Shown here in pieces: positions 33,101 through 46,888 of a stretch of DNA of 64,000 nucleotides (within the stretch, counting starts at the first letter, position 1; every line of letters starts with the position of its first letter). The position numbers were made by a program, and so were the translations under genes. Source of the stretch: Amanita rubescens. Taxonomy: Eukaryota; Basidiomycota; Agaricomycetes; Agaricales; Amanitaceae. The notes beneath the pieces were generated by a model. The model saw only the letters and a program-made list of their open reading frames with translations, was not told the DNA's origin and did no database searches. The stretch covers positions 124,001-188,000 of the forward strand of contig WION01000001.1 in assembly GCA_015039365.1 (NCBI GenBank), read 5' to 3'.

Positions 33101-33815
33101 TTTGATTTGCTAAATAAAGAAAATCAATGTTCGCGACGTGGCATAACGCTCACGTGAGTTGAGCATTCTTGTCTTCTGTACAACCACAGCAATAACCCCA
33201 GAAGGCCCCAAGTTCAAGCCCTTTTCTGAAAACCCCATTCGGGCACTTTACTGGATGAGGAATGTCGTCGGAGTCATGAACATAGCAACCGCCAATCTCA
33301 CGGAACAGCTTAAAGCATGCCAGGGACATCGAAACAAGATCTTCGGGAAAAATGGAATCGTGCCTGAAGTGGGCATCGAGACAGATGCTAGGTTCATCAA
33401 TATACTTTTTCTTTCTAGCGCTGCGCTTTCGCTTCATAATGCCGTGGCCATCGGTCAATCCAAAAGCTTGCATCTGTTGGTCCCATTGACAGCCAGCTGT
33501 CGGGCTGATCGGCCCCCGAAGGAGGTTCAATACAAGTTTCTGACTGGACACTAGACTGGGTCCTTACTTCCGAATTGGACGATCCAAGTTTGGCATAATG
33601 GCATGCTGACGTTTGGAGTGTCTCTCAGTTGGGGCGTCGCAATGGCTGTTCGCACCCTTAATTAATGCCCGATGGTGAATCTTTTTCTAGCTAGCATCCT
33701 CAACATATCCCCCCATCTATCGGATCTCTGCCATAACGTTAATCGACGTGGTACAGCGTTAGAAAGACTCACAAATTAAATGCTGCTGTTGGGTCTACCT
33801 CATCTGCCGCAACCC
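30137..33815. other. Gene-poor region, 3.7 kb
   Basis: Only short open frames occur, none with recognisable similarity. Opposing frames overlap at 33150-33551 (133 codons on -, 131 on +); neither shows a domain or convincing splice context. No repeats or transposon ends were recognised by eye. Confidence 0.5.
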
Positions 33816-34609
33816 ATGTCGTCGTCCTGGAACACCAACTGGGATCCTAACACCTCCTCTCAACAACTGTACTTCCCTCAACCTGGCACGAACGTCGGCA
33901 CGCTTTCCTCTGCAAATGGCGATGTCCAAGCTTCGTACGATTCCCGGGATATGTCTGGCGTTAACTGGCATCAAGATACGTGGCCTTTGCAGAGCGGCCA
34001 TGACGCGCGACTTGTCGAGGCTTGGGTATGTACCTTGACGAATCGTGATTTCTTCATTCCACTTAATCCGCAACCGGTTTGTTAGATGCATCAGAACCCA
34101 GCAATGGAGGGTAACACACACCAGGCTGTTGGCACACGACACACGCCGGTCGTCACTACTCAATATCCAGGTAAAGAGTCGTCATGCTTTGGACAGTGAT
34201 CAGGGTTAATGCGTTATGCTTTTCAGGATCCTCAGCTACAGCTACTTCTGCCTCTACGCACGTGGCGACATCGTCGGCGGACACGGACTTTAACCCTTCC
34301 AGTACAGCCTTTCTTGAGATGAACCCTCCCTCGCCCATTCAAACTTCTGCCGCTGAGACGAGTCCTACGACTCCAACGTCCTTCGAGGCATCACCCACCT
34401 CTCCCGATTCGCCTAATTTCTCTGTGTCCTTCTCGGAGGGTACCACATATTACCAATGTGACTGCGGCTACGAAACGACGAGGAAGACTGACATGCGGCG
34501 GCATCATGAAAGCTCCAAACACGTTGGACAGAAATACTTTTGTTCATTGTGCGGAAGAGGGTACACAAGGAAGTACAACCTTGAGCAACACGAGAAGAAG
34601 CATAATTGA
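33816..34609 (+). CDS. C2H2 zinc-finger protein, paralogue A
   Basis: Three exons: 33816..34025, 34086..34170 and 34227..34609, giving 225 aa. The start MSSSWNTNWDP was chosen over 33780 because the paralogue at 54.6 kb also begins MSS. A long Ser/Thr/Pro-rich N-terminus leads to two C-terminal C2H2 fingers: YYQCDCGYETTRKTDMRRHH then KYFCSLCGRGYTRKYNLEQH. The first finger has CxC spacing (C-D-C), an atypical form, while its His pair (RRHHESSKH) is normal. Probably a nuclear DNA-binding regulator; target unknown. Exon structure and finger sequence match the gene at 53790..54642. Confidence 0.85.
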
Positions 34610-35801
34610 TTTGTCAAGACTCTTCGGGGACCGCACTTAATCCTGACATCAGTCATCGACAAGCTTTCATCTCCGTCACGGATATTGGGCTTGCGACAGC
34701 TTTTGTCTGTGTATTTCTTTCTGATTTTATTTCTCAAGATATTTATTGCAGGCCATCTTAATATTTTATCGACTTTTCACCCAAGAAATCTAGAAACTAC
34801 GTTACTAATTAGCCCTTGACCGCCGGACAGCAGAGCAGATAATACATGTTTGTTACGATAAGGATCAGAAGTAGTATATAATAAAGCTGTAAAAAGACGT
34901 ACTGATGTTGAACACGTAACTGGAGTTTGACCGAACTGCATCCGCCTCTCATGAGGCACGTAAATGTATGGTCCTAGCTCCCTAAAAGCAAATGACTGTT
35001 CCGTAACGACCCGCCGGACCTGTGTCGTCTGACATATCCCAATATGGACTGACACGAGCTTATCGCTATTAGCTTATTTGAAATTCACGTCCGGTCCGAT
35101 ACCCCAGGAATGCGGGGTTGCTATTCCGCTGAGAATCCCTTCATTGTCGTGGGTTGCAAAGGCGCGTTGCTTGGCAGCAATCAATCAGTATACGTAGCAG
35201 AATTGATACATTGGCTTATATAGCCAATAATCAACTGAAAAGGGAGTGAGTCACCGTGGGGTTGTAGTTCCCCTCGGCCTTGAGAGCCGGGGATAAGAAG
35301 GTCGATCAAGTTGCCTTTTGAATGTAAAAATTTCTGACACGCGGTGCATGTGGCTACTACAAACGACGAGAGGGGTCGGGGCCAGGGGCGAGTTGCTCCA
35401 TTCAGATAGCCACGTCGCGCAATGGGTCGAACGCATGATTCGAATTTCGTACCTGTGGAAGGTGTTATCAAGCCGCCCAACCTAGGTTGGCAAGTCGCTC
35501 CTATCCATGAAAGCACGTGAATAAAAGAAATCTCAACAGCAATGATAACACGACATCACCAGTAGCCGAAACTGCGCAGACGGTACAGCTATGTACGTGA
35601 TAACAGGCAACCGGACGCTGTATACAAAGGAGACCGGTTACCGATTAGTTAATCTACACGTCATCCTTTTACCGACAGAGATACGGCGGGAACTAGCGGG
35701 AACTGTACTTGGGTTTCAATTGCAAATGAGGACATAACGCGCTATAAATAAACTAACAGCAAGTACAGTCCTACTCAAGAGCAATACCTATGTATCAGGC
35801 A
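34610..35801. other. Intergenic between convergent genes
   Basis: No gene supported. Only short frames without domains; holds the 3' ends of the zinc-finger gene (+) and the UPRT gene (-). Confidence 0.5.
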
Positions 35802-37333
<1,532 letters not shown>

Positions 37334-39337
37334 CTAGGTAGCACGGAAGCGATTCAGGCTCTGGATTACAATAATTGAGTCTCGCCTTGTACCAGTCGTT
37401 TCCGTTATCTCTTCCTCGAGCTCATTCCACTGGACTTTAGCCTCGTCGACCTTGTCGTCATTCCATTCGACTTTAGCCTCGCCAGCCTTGTCTGCTTTGT
37501 TCCTTTGCGACCCGACCCCCGAAGCTGGGCGGCTGTTTCTAGCCTCGGCGGTATATCCAGGGATGCACTTTGACCGAGGCAAGTCAATCGCGGCAACGAA
37601 ATCCCTTTCAAGTTCAATGTAATCAGTGGCGTATTCCCCAATCTGTTGTCACGAATTAGTGCATCACGATGCGAGACTTTGAACTCAAACGAACCTCAGC
37701 TTCGTCCATCCCATGTTGCTCTTGTTCGGGAGTTGCTCGCAAGCGGAGTCCGGGAATCATGGCCATTAGATTGGCTATGTTTACAGTTATGATAAAGGAA
37801 TATGTGGCCGTTGCACAGACGTATGCGAATTGGATGTAAAGCTGCTTCCAATTTCCATCAATCCAGCCGCCTGAAATCGAACTGGTGCCGTCCAGTGCTG
37901 TAATAGTCTTTGACGCGAAGAAAGCGTTGAACAAAAGCCCAATGATGCCGCCGACCCCATGTGCCGCGAAAATGTCGAGAGCATCATCGATTTGAAGAAG
38001 GTATTTGACTACAGTGAATCATTGGATTTCGTTAACCATAAAATTGAATAGGAGAATGGAATATACTTTTTGTGGCCAAGTTGCATAAGACTCCTGATAA
38101 AACACCAACCAGAATAGACGCCCAGGGATGAATATATCCAGCGGTTGAGGTTGCACCCACAAGTCCGGCGATCGTACCGCAGCAAAGGCTAACCATGCTC
38201 CATTTGCGTTGAAGCCTGAAATCCAGTACACACCAAGCAACGCCTCCAATAGCGCCGGCGATCATTGTATTCCACATTGCATATATCGCTCGGAGGTTGG
38301 CACCATATGCGCTACCGCCATTGAAACCAAGCCAACCGAACCAGAGAATGAAGGCTATATGCGTATATGAATGACGGAAAAGATGTTCAATTTCGAAGTC
38401 GCTTACTTCCCAAATTCACCCAAGCTACGCTGTAGGGCCGGAATACGGCCGACTCCGTTTCTTGCCTGCGCCCGAGGACCCATGCGTACGCCAGTCCGCT
38501 GACGCCGCTAGCAATTTCAACAGGCCCTCCTCCTATATCCAGTACAAACAACGCTCCATCAATGCTCTCGCGGTCAAGGGCGTAACTCACCTGCAAAATC
38601 AAGGACACCCCATTTATTCCCCCACCCGTTGGCACCCCAAGCCCAATATGCGATGGGACAATAAACGAGAGTCATCCAGATGAATGTGAACACCATTGAA
38701 GGCAGGACCCTTCCTCGTTCGGCCACAGCTCCAATTAGTATGGCCATAGTAACGCATGCAAACTCCATCTGAAGAAAGCTGTAGAGAATCTCTGGAATCA
38801 AGGGCGAGCCTGGTGAGGGATCTCCGGATACATTCATTAATCCAAAGTTTCTGAGATTTCCAATGATTCCAGTCGTCGCAGATTTAGAAAAGGCCAGTGA
38901 ATAACCCCAGAAAACCCATTGAAAGACAACGACAGCGTTGCATGCCGATACTACCCAAATCAGGGATACTGGGGAAAATGGAAGGTTAAATTTGTCCCGC
39001 GGCCCAGCGTTTCGAGCTTACATGAGCTTTTCCGCCTCACCATACCCGCATATAAGAATGCTGGCAGGAATTTATTACTTTTGAAAAATTGCAAAGGGGG
39101 TTACGAACAAAGTCCTGGTATCATGAAGAATACCAAGGCGCCAGCAACCATGATGAAGGCAATATCGCCGCGATCATACCTGGTAGAGGTCAGTTAAACA
39201 CGGCGGTGACAACCAAGCGGCAAAATTACTGGCTTGCATCTTCGCTCGTGAAACCTGTGGCCCTTGAATAACAGGGAATAAGAAAAGAAGGAGGGCTTAC
39301 GAGCAACCAACGTAGGCACTGCGCTCAAGCCCAACAT
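37334..39337 (-). CDS. Ammonium transporter (Mep/AMT/Rh family)
   Basis: Plasma-membrane ammonium permease with about 11 helices. Start MLGLSAVPTLVA at 39337; exon 2 gives RFTSEDASQ. YDRGDIAFIMVAGALVFFMI and PGLSFLYAGMVRRKSS form the family signature. SLIWVVSACNAVVVFQWVFW and FLQMEFACVTMAILIGAVAE follow. YCPIAYWAWGANGWGNKWGV carries the pore-region signature; then VLDIGGGPVEIASGVSGLAY, GFNGGSAYGANLRAI and DALDIFAAHGVGGIIGLLFN with the twin-His region. The cytosolic tail is charged and contains a near-repeat (AKVEWNDDKVDEAKVQWNEL). Stop at 37334..37336. In fungi such transporters are usually controlled by nitrogen source; no site was identified here. Confidence 0.92.
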
Positions 39338-39969
39338 CGAAGAGACTTTGGGAAGCAGATGGCGGAGAGCAACGTAGCAGAACAAGAACCGTCACACGTA
39401 TAATCCTGCGCTTTAGGTGAACGGGCAGCCGTGACGGAACGCCGTCCCAGGAAAAGCAAGCTCAGGCGTTGTTTCATAACCTTGCGTTTTGTCCCTGCCG
39501 ATTTTCTCCAGTTTTCGCCTCGCCTTGGCCGATTCCTAACGAGCTTGCGAAGAATGCCGACGACTTCCCTGTACCCGGTCGCTAAATATTAAATGCCGAT
39601 GACGGTTATCTGCCTTTATCTGCACGATATGTCCTGATATGTCTTGGCGCTAACCCGATTGACGCCGTCGTCAGGGTGATCGTTACGAGGGACCCTCCGA
39701 GTCGCTATTTTTCTAGTTCCCGACCATTCCGGACCAACTTATCTTTCCCACGATGGTGGTTATTACATCAACTACTTGTCTCCCGCTCACCAGTCGTTCG
39801 CCTTCTCGATCCCTGTCAGAATTTATATGCGACGCTCATTCTTTAACGTCCTCTTTCGCCCACCGATAGCTTATTTACTGTGACAACGAACAATTTAATT
39901 GATCCACGACGACGTTCCCGATTATGGACTCGCTCAATCTGTCCTCTCCCTTCGCTCTTACACAAGTAG
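39338..39969. other. Intergenic with promoter-like repeat
   Basis: Positions 39715-39890 resemble 40780-40890 and 41030-41220 (pyrimidine-rich motif, CCTTCTCGA, CAGAATTTATAT). The 5' flank of the oxygenase gene was duplicated along with its coding part. Confidence 0.5.
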
Positions 39970-40720
39970 ACCCTCAAACATGCCAAAGAATGGCGTTGAA
40001 TGGGCCTTTGACTCTTCAGAGGTTCTGGCCGCGACATTGGTGAACCCCGTATCGGATACGTTGCTCTATACAGCGGGGTCTGGGCCTTTGACGACTCAGG
40101 CTCCCACGATCTCCCGACACCGCTATCTTCCATGAAAGATGAATTGGCTTCTCTTCTGCTTGATCCCGAATTTCTCTCAGACGATGGTTATCTCTCTTTC
40201 TGTCTAGAATATGACTACTCTCCAAAGAGTTGTTGGATCGAATCGAGCGATAGTAATCGTTGTTTGAGAGGCGTCGACGCAGATCCCATGCATCTCAAGG
40301 AACTTGTTACGTCCTTTTGGAGTGTAATCAAGCATGGTAAAGACATGTTTGAATGTAAAGACATATCCCTAACTGCAAGAAACGCAACATGGGACGTTAT
40401 TATAATATTGATCAAACTTTCTGGAACTGGATGCCAGTTGCGGACGAAAAAGCTCCAGTCGTGGATTCTGGCGTCCATATTAATTGGGTGTTACTGACCG
40501 CTGGGAAAGGCGAACGTTCATCAATTACAGAAACGAGAGCTCTCCTGATCATGCATATCACAACGTCCGTCTCGTTGTGAAATTGAGATCCAGGCCAATG
40601 TCAGATGAAGGTAATTTTAGCGATGAGTATGAGTTGGACGATAACGCGATGACGAAGATGATGACGAAGAACCTGATGAGATGGTTGGACAAGATAACAC
40701 ACCGAGAAGCTTCATGAACT
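39970..40720 (+). pseudogene. 2OG-Fe(II) oxygenase remnant, copy 1
   Basis: N-terminally truncated copy of the oxygenase at 41323. PKNGVEWAFDSSEVLA appears near 39979, but the Fe-binding HxD block before it is missing. The middle (MKDELASLLLDPEFLSDDGY, 40132 on) and C-terminal segment (INYRNESSPDHAYHNVRLVV, about 40516-40577) align with the other copies but lie in different frames. There is no intact reading frame. Confidence 0.75.
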
Positions 40721-41322
40721 TTACACTAGGCTAGTACGTGTCACTGTCAGCTGACAACCCGCATCAGGCCCGATCATCCCCTGACCAACTTCTCTTAGCT
40801 TCTCTTTCCACAAATCAGCTATTCCATCAACTTTTTTCCACACCCCAGCATTCCCTTGCGCCCACCCACGGCTGACTCACAGTGACTACGAATGGACGAG
40901 TCAAAGCCTTTCCCAATTATGGATTCTCTCAACGTGTCCTTCGCTTGAATATAAATGAAGGTCTTTCCTCTCGCACTTCCAGACTCTCGATACATTACTC
41001 GTGACCGGCGTACAGGGCCTTACCTCTTTTTCTGGTTCCCGATCATCCCACCAACTTCTCTTTCCCTCAACTTTGCTATTACTTACATACTTACATCAAC
41101 GACTTCTTTCAACACCACTCTTCCGCCGTCCGCCTTCTCGACCCTAGTCAGAAATTATATATATGACATTCCACGCCCCATCGCTCCCTTGTGCCCACGG
41201 ACAGTTGACTCACAGCGAGTAATCGAGAGCGACGAGTCAACTTGCCTTTCTCGATTATGGACTCCCTCAACGCTATATAAACATGAAGGCCTTTTGCTTT
41301 GCTTTCGCACCAGACTTCAGAC

Positions 41323-42801
41323 ATGCCTCGATACCTTACCCATGACCAGCGCAAGCGTCTCGAGAGCTCTATAGGCTCCTCCTTGCCGTTTTGCAGTGGC
41401 GTCATCCCCGTCAAGCCAAACGATTTGGGCATCTTCTATAGGAAAGAGGACATATCGCAGTAACGTCGGCGTTTCTTCCCAACGTAATAGATCATTGACA
41501 TTTCCTCGTCCGTAGTTGGTTGAAGCTCCATCACTGCCCTAATGATTCACTTGAACACCTGGCAAATACTTGTGAGCCAGCCTGCTTCGGAAGAAACAAG
41601 GAAAATATATACGACGAATCCTACAGAAAGGCAGGAAAACTCAGTTCGGACTTTTTCAGGCCTATGCTGGATGTCAAAGGTGTCGGGTTGATAGATCTTG
41701 TCCTTGAAAGATTACTCGTGGCTCTAAAGAAGACAAAGTGATTCGTGCAGAGCTGTACAACCTTAACGTTTATGGTGGGGAATATTTCCCGATTTGATTC
41801 TGACCTAGATCATCGATCATTGAACAGGCGAAGGGTCCTTTTTCAAGGCGCATGTGGATACGCCCCGCAGTGAAAGCATGTTCGGATCTTTGGTCATCTT
41901 CTTTCCAACGGCCCACGAAGGCGGATCCCTTTTGATGAGAAAGAACGGTGTTGAATGGTCCTTTGATTCCTCAAAGGTTCTGGCCGACGATGGCGGACCT
42001 CGACTCGGATACGTTGCGCTATATAGCGATGTCGAGCATGAAGTTGCAGTCGTCACCTCTGGACATCGTATCACGATCACCTATAATCTCTACTTTGACA
42101 ATCCAGAACTCTCGCTAATCTCCCAGAACCACTGTCTTCCGTGTTGGCCATGAATAATTTCAAAGATGAACTGTCTACTCTTCTGATCGATCCCGAATTT
42201 CTCCCCGACGGTGGTTACCTAGGTTTCGGTCTAGAATATGCCTATTCCCTATCGAATTGTTGGTCCAAACTGAGTGATCTCGAGAACCGCTTGAAGGGGT
42301 TGATGCAGATCTCATGCAAGCATTCAAGGAGCCTCTCACTTGTCACGTCCTTTTGGAGTGTAATCGACCATGACGCGATACCTGTTTGCGTGCGAGGACC
42401 GTATCCCCGATGCGGTCTCGATGGGAGATTGTCATTTTGGAGATAATGGTCAACATTTCACGGATTGGATGGTTGCGGACGAAAGAGCTTTAGTCCTGAA
42501 ATCCGACGACGGCTATACGAAGGTCAATATCCGTGTTAATTGGGTCAAAAAATTGGTAAAGGCGCAGTGGGGAAAGCAATCGTTCATCAATTACGGAAAC
42601 GAGAGCTTCGCCGATCATGTTTATCACAACATCTGTCTCATTGTGAAAGTTGGCAAGCCGGGAAGGCGCGGGATTCCAGAATCGCCCGTGCCGATCTCAG
42701 ATGAGGGTGATTCTGGCGACGAGGACGAATTGGAGGAGGAAGGACATGGTGAGGAGTTGGGTGAGGATGGGGATTTGTCGGACGAAGTTGTGGGGGCGTA
42801 A
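41323..42801 (+). pseudogene. 2OG-Fe(II) oxygenase (P4H-like), copy 2, frameshifted
   Basis: Start MPRYLTHDQRKRLES; exon 1 ends IFYRKEDIS (about 41459), and exon 2 begins after TCGTAG (41517). The family is recognised from SFFKAHVDTPRSES (HxD iron ligands), IFFPTAHEGGSLLMRKNG, EVAVVTSGHRITITYNLYFD (second His plus 2OG-binding Arg) and a long acidic C-terminus. Compared with copy 3, one C is missing near 41718 (CTCGTGG against CTCCGTGG), one G near 42298, and bases differ near 42375, so the frame is broken more than once. I call it a pseudogene unless assembly errors explain the indels. Confidence 0.75.
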
Positions 42802-42837
42802 GAAATTGATGAAGATGGATGAGAGTTTGTAATGGAA

Positions 42838-43110
42838 CATCGCAATAGGTCACCGTAAACTTGCTGTCATGGAAAACATGGTTAAAAGTAAAAGCGCACG
42901 AGTTCTGAAATCTGACGACGATGATTTGAAGGTCAATATCGGGTGAAAAACCGGTACAGGCACAGTGGGGAGAGCAATATCTCATCAACGGAAACGAAAG
43001 CTATCCTGGTTATGCATGTCAGTGTCTGTCCCATTGTGATAGTTGGAAAGCCGGAAAGTTGCGGGATCCTAGCCAGATGAGGATGGGGTAATGGAGTTTT
43101 GGGGGCAAGA
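42838..43110 (+). pseudogene. Degenerate extra copy of oxygenase 3' end
   Basis: Repeats the C-terminal coding part of copy 2 (segments matching the KSDDGYTKVNIRVNW and INYGNESFADHVYHN regions) with many indels. No open frame. Confidence 0.6.
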
Positions 43111-43261
43111 ATAAAACGTTGTAATGGAACTCAACATCAACCTATGGATATGAAATCGAGAAGATGAATGACACTGAGAAACTGTAATTGAATATTGAAC
43201 GTTGATGAACTTTACAGTAGGTTACGTATCAGCTGGTCAGCCACCGTTCATCCCCGCAACC

Positions 43262-43407
43262 TATGGTTGTGGGTTTTACGAAGCAGCTCCTCTATCCCAA
43301 AATGCAAAATCACATGACGTTTCGCACCATCTCGTGATCCACCTTCAATTGGGTGAGCCACTTTATCGGGGTCCCGTCCCCGTCCACACAATCTCTTTAA
43401 CGCAACC
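43262..43407 (+). repeat. 146-bp tandem repeat, copy 1
   Basis: Starts tatggttgtgggttttacg and ends aacgcaacc. Copy 2 starts at 43408, is interrupted after 13 bp by the hAT-like element, and resumes at 44551..44683. Confidence 0.85.
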
Positions 43408-43420
43408 TATGGTTGTGGGT

Positions 43421-44542
43421 TAGGGTTGCGGGAAAAAGGGGACGTTTTTCCCCGGACCAGTTTTTCCCTGGTTCGTTACTGGTACCGTACTGGTAACTTA
43501 CCTCCCACATCGCCGGAAAAATTTGGGCCAAGTAATTTACCATATCACGTGATTACCATATATGGTATAAATAGCTATATATGGTCATGGATGAAACTGA
43601 AGTCGTCCCGCATCATCTTGTCAAGTCGTCATCTTCAAAAGGCACTAACGGAGTGTTTATTAGGTTTTGGCTGGTAAAGTATTCAACTCCGAAGAATGGT
43701 CCATTTCGCGCAACCCGGAGCCACTCCAATTCTGCAATCCAGGACCCTGAGAGTTCCATCTCTTGCTTCGAATCCTCCCCCCAGCATCCTGGACCCGTTC
43801 TTGACACTCCCTGTAACGAGGTCCAGGAGAATAGCTCTGAACACTTCACAAATGCACAATCAAGTCATGTAGAAGCATCAGAAGAAAGGTGCCGGTAATC
43901 CCTCTAGGCTATCCTCGTCAGGAAATTGGCATTGGAGGTGTTACCCACATTGAGGGAGGTGGAGGAGCGCTATCGGCGATTGCTGTTGAGCGATGGCGTA
44001 TTCGATGCGCTGAGCGATGAGGCTGGCGCTGCTGCACGTATGATGAGTCCGAATTTGGGCTTTCACCACCACTTCCTCGTTCGTCCGGATTCAAGTTGGG
44101 GACAGGCTCGGGCAGAAGAAACGGGAGTTGTGGGACGAGAAGCTTTGCCTACACCTGTAGCTGCTTGGACCATTCGGCGTCGAGCTGGCCTGATGAACTA
44201 GTGAGCCTGCCATTTAAACGAGGACGAGGCTGGAAATAATTGGAATCTGACAAACCCGGAGACGAGGATGAGGCTGAGTTATCCCCGGAAATTCCCCTCG
44301 AGGCGCGAACTCATTCGCTCATTGATTTCGATTCTGAGTGGTATTCTAATATCTAGTTCTTTGCATGTATACCCCATTGCCGCACGGCGGAAAAAATTCT
44401 CGGAAACGCGATGATTTTGGGTCACGTGTATGATCACGTGAACGTAATTTACCTGTAATTTACAGGGGAAAAACTCTAGATTCTGGTCCCAACCGGTACG
44501 TTACCGGGGAATTAGGCCGCAGAGGTTTTTCCCGCAGCCCTA
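43421..44542 (+). mobile_element. Non-autonomous hAT-like DNA transposon, 1122 bp
   Basis: Terminal inverted repeats: TAGGGTTGCGGGAAAAA at the left and the complement of TAGGGCTGCGGGAAAAA at the right. It is flanked by the 8-bp direct repeat ttgtgggt (43413..43420 and 44543..44550), the target-site length of the hAT superfamily. Inside are short frames (for example LPTLREVEERYRRLLLSDG at 43926) but no transposase. Sub-terminal ggtacc/ggtaacttacc-like motifs occur at both ends. It sits within the second copy of a 146-bp tandem repeat. Confidence 0.8.
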
Positions 44543-45202
44543 TTGTGGGTTTTACGAAGCAGCTCCTCTATCCCAAAATGCAAAATCACATGACGTTTCG
44601 CACCATCTCGTGATCCACCTTCAATTGGGTGAGCCACTTTATCGGGGTCCCGTCCCCGTCCACACAATCTCTTTAACGCAACCCGAACGTCGTTGGCAAC
44701 CACAGACTCGTGTTTGCGTTATAATAAGCATATGTCGTCTCAATCATCTACTGTCTATTCCCATGTCTGCAAAAGCCGAGGCAACCGCCGTATCATCTCT
44801 CGCGCCTCCTCGGAATTCGCTGCGCTCTTCGTTTGTTGGAGACGGAAAGCTAATTTAGTTTATCCTGTTGCTTATGACAACTGGGCTTTATGAGGCTTTA
44901 TGCGTGGAGAAAGCCCCGTTGCGGGTTCTGCCGCGCTCGCGCGGGCGTAAGGGTATAATAGCTAACCGAGTCACACCAACCTGAGTGTGACCTGGTCGTC
45001 ATGCTGCGGCAGTAAATTGGACCCTATTGGACCTCCGCAAGACAGTCTCAGTCAAAAATGACGTCATCGTCATTGTTCCAGCTGTCGGTTACCATCGTCG
45101 AACTGTTCTCTGATGTTATCTTTGTCCTTTCTCAGGATCAGGCGGTTGTCGCTGGGCAGGTATCGTGGGCGTTGTTTGAGGCTCGCTTCGCTCCCGAACC
45201 AG

Positions 45203-46501
45203 ATGCCTCGATACCTTACCCATGACTAGCGCAGGCGTCTCGAGAGCTCTATAGACTCCTCCTTGCCGTTTTGCAGTGGCGTCATCCCCGTCAAGCCAAA
45301 CGATTTGGGCATCTTCTATAGGAAAGAGGACATCTCGCAGTAACGTCGGCGTTTCTTCCCAACGTAATAGATCATTGACATTTCTACGTCCGTGGTTGGT
45401 TGAAGCTCCATCACTGCCCTAATGATTCACTTGAACACCTGGCAAATACTTGTGAGCCAGCCGGCTTCGGAAGAAACAAGGAAAATATATACGACGAATC
45501 CTACAGAAAGGCGGGAAAACTTAGTTCGGACTTTTTCAGGCCTATGCTGGATGTCAAAGCTGTCGGGTTGATAGATCTTGTCCTTGAAAGATTACTCCGT
45601 GGCTCTAAAGAAGACAAAGTGATTCGTGCAGAGCTGTACAACCTTAACGTTTATGGTGGGGAATATTTCCCGATTTGATTCTGACCTAGATCATCGATCA
45701 TTGAACAGGCGAAGGGTCCTTTTTCAAGGCGCATGTGGATACGCCCCGCAGTGAAAGCATGTTCGGATCTTTGGTCATCTTCTTTCCAACGGCCCACGAA
45801 GGCGGATCCCTTTTGATGAGAAAGAACGGTGTTGAATGGTCCTTTGATTCCTCAAAGGTTCTGGCCGACGATGGCGGACCTCGACTCGGATACGTTGCGC
45901 TATATAGCGATGTCGAGCATGAAGTTGCAGTCGTCACCTCTGGACATCGTATCACGATCACCTATAATCTCTACTTTGACAACCAGAACTCTCGCAATCT
46001 CCCGAAACCACTGTCTTCCGTGTTGGCCATGAATAATTTCAAAGATGAACTGTCTACTCTTCTGATCGATCCCGAATTTCTCCCCGACGGTGGTTACCTA
46101 GGTTTCGGTCTAGAATATGCCTATTCCCTATCGAATTGTTGGTCCAAACTGAGTGATCTCGAGAACCGCTTGAAGGGGGTTGATGCAGATCTCATGCAAG
46201 CATTCAAGGAGCTCTCACTTGTCACGTCCTTTTGGAGTGTAATCGACCATGACGGCGATCTGTTTGCATGCGAGAACCGTGTCCCCGATACTGACTCAGA
46301 GTCGGATTTTGGACATTCTAAAAATTTCATGGAATGGATGGTTGCAGACGAAGGAGCCTTAGTCCTGAAATTCGACGACCGCTATAGGAAGGTCGATACC
46401 CGTATTAATTGGGTGAAAGATTTGGTGAAGGCGCACTGGGGAGAGCAATCGTTCATCAATTACGGAAACGAGAGCTACACTGATCATGCTTATCACAACG
46501 T
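45203..46501 (+). pseudogene. 2OG-Fe(II) oxygenase, copy 3, split by retrotransposon
   Basis: Nearly identical to copy 2 over about 1.2 kb. Codon 9 is TAG where copy 2 has CAG (MPRYLTHD then stop). Downstream, the frame is better preserved than in copy 2: RLLRGSKEDKVIRAELYNLN is intact, and one frame runs 45735-46497 through VDTPRSES, HEGGSLLMRKNG, HRITITYNLYFD and NYGNESYTDHAYHN. The copia element then interrupts the gene. Coding sequence resumes at 51703 as CLIVKVGKLGRRGIPES, followed by an acidic tail to about 51830. Confidence 0.85.
46497..46501 (+). repeat. 5-bp target-site duplication (left)
   Basis: aacgt immediately before the 5' LTR; the matching aacgt follows the 3' LTR at 51698..51702. 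Confidence 0.9.
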
Positions 46502-46805
46502 TGTTGAAATTCGTACGTTCGTTACTTATATCTTTTCAGTCGAGCATAGCCGCTATTCTATTATTTGTCACTATTTGTTCCTACTTACATAATACGCTCT
46601 TTTGGACACGTATTTTCTTCGTGTACCTCAGTCTTCGTATCTGAAGGACTGAGGTATGATACCACTCTTTTATGTTATATATTACCTACTAAACATTAGT
46701 TTAGACATATCTATCTTTACAGGTAATAGAACTAAGTCTTCGTATCTGAAGGACTGAGACATATCTATCTTTACAGATAGACCTTCAGGTTTTCACACGT
46801 CAACA
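46502..46805 (+). repeat. 5' LTR (304 bp)
   Basis: TGTTG...CAACA ends. Contains an inner direct repeat (gtcttcgtatctgaaggac, at about 46631 and 46737) probably spanning promoter/terminator elements. Same as the 3' LTR except for one extra A at about 46735. Confidence 0.95.
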
Positions 46806-46817
46806 GGTTATGGGCCC
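46806..46817 (+). promoter_or_regulatory. Primer-binding site, half initiator-tRNA type
   Basis: ggttatgggccc directly follows the LTR. It complements the anticodon stem-loop of initiator tRNA-Met (CAT in the loop), as known for Drosophila copia, where a cleaved tRNA-iMet half primes reverse transcription. Confidence 0.6.
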
Positions 46818-46888
46818 CGATAGCCTTAACTATTAAAAGACTCAATTGAACACTATCGCAATCCACTCACGCTCGCAAATCTAATCTA

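Noticed and set aside
33150..33554. Opposed frames of 133 and 131 codons
   Set aside because: They overlap completely on opposite strands without domain, homologue or splice signals; at most a hypothetical gene, not supportable.
43926..44201. 91-codon frame inside the hAT-like element as a transposase
   Set aside because: Too short and lacks any hAT dimerisation or catalytic motif.
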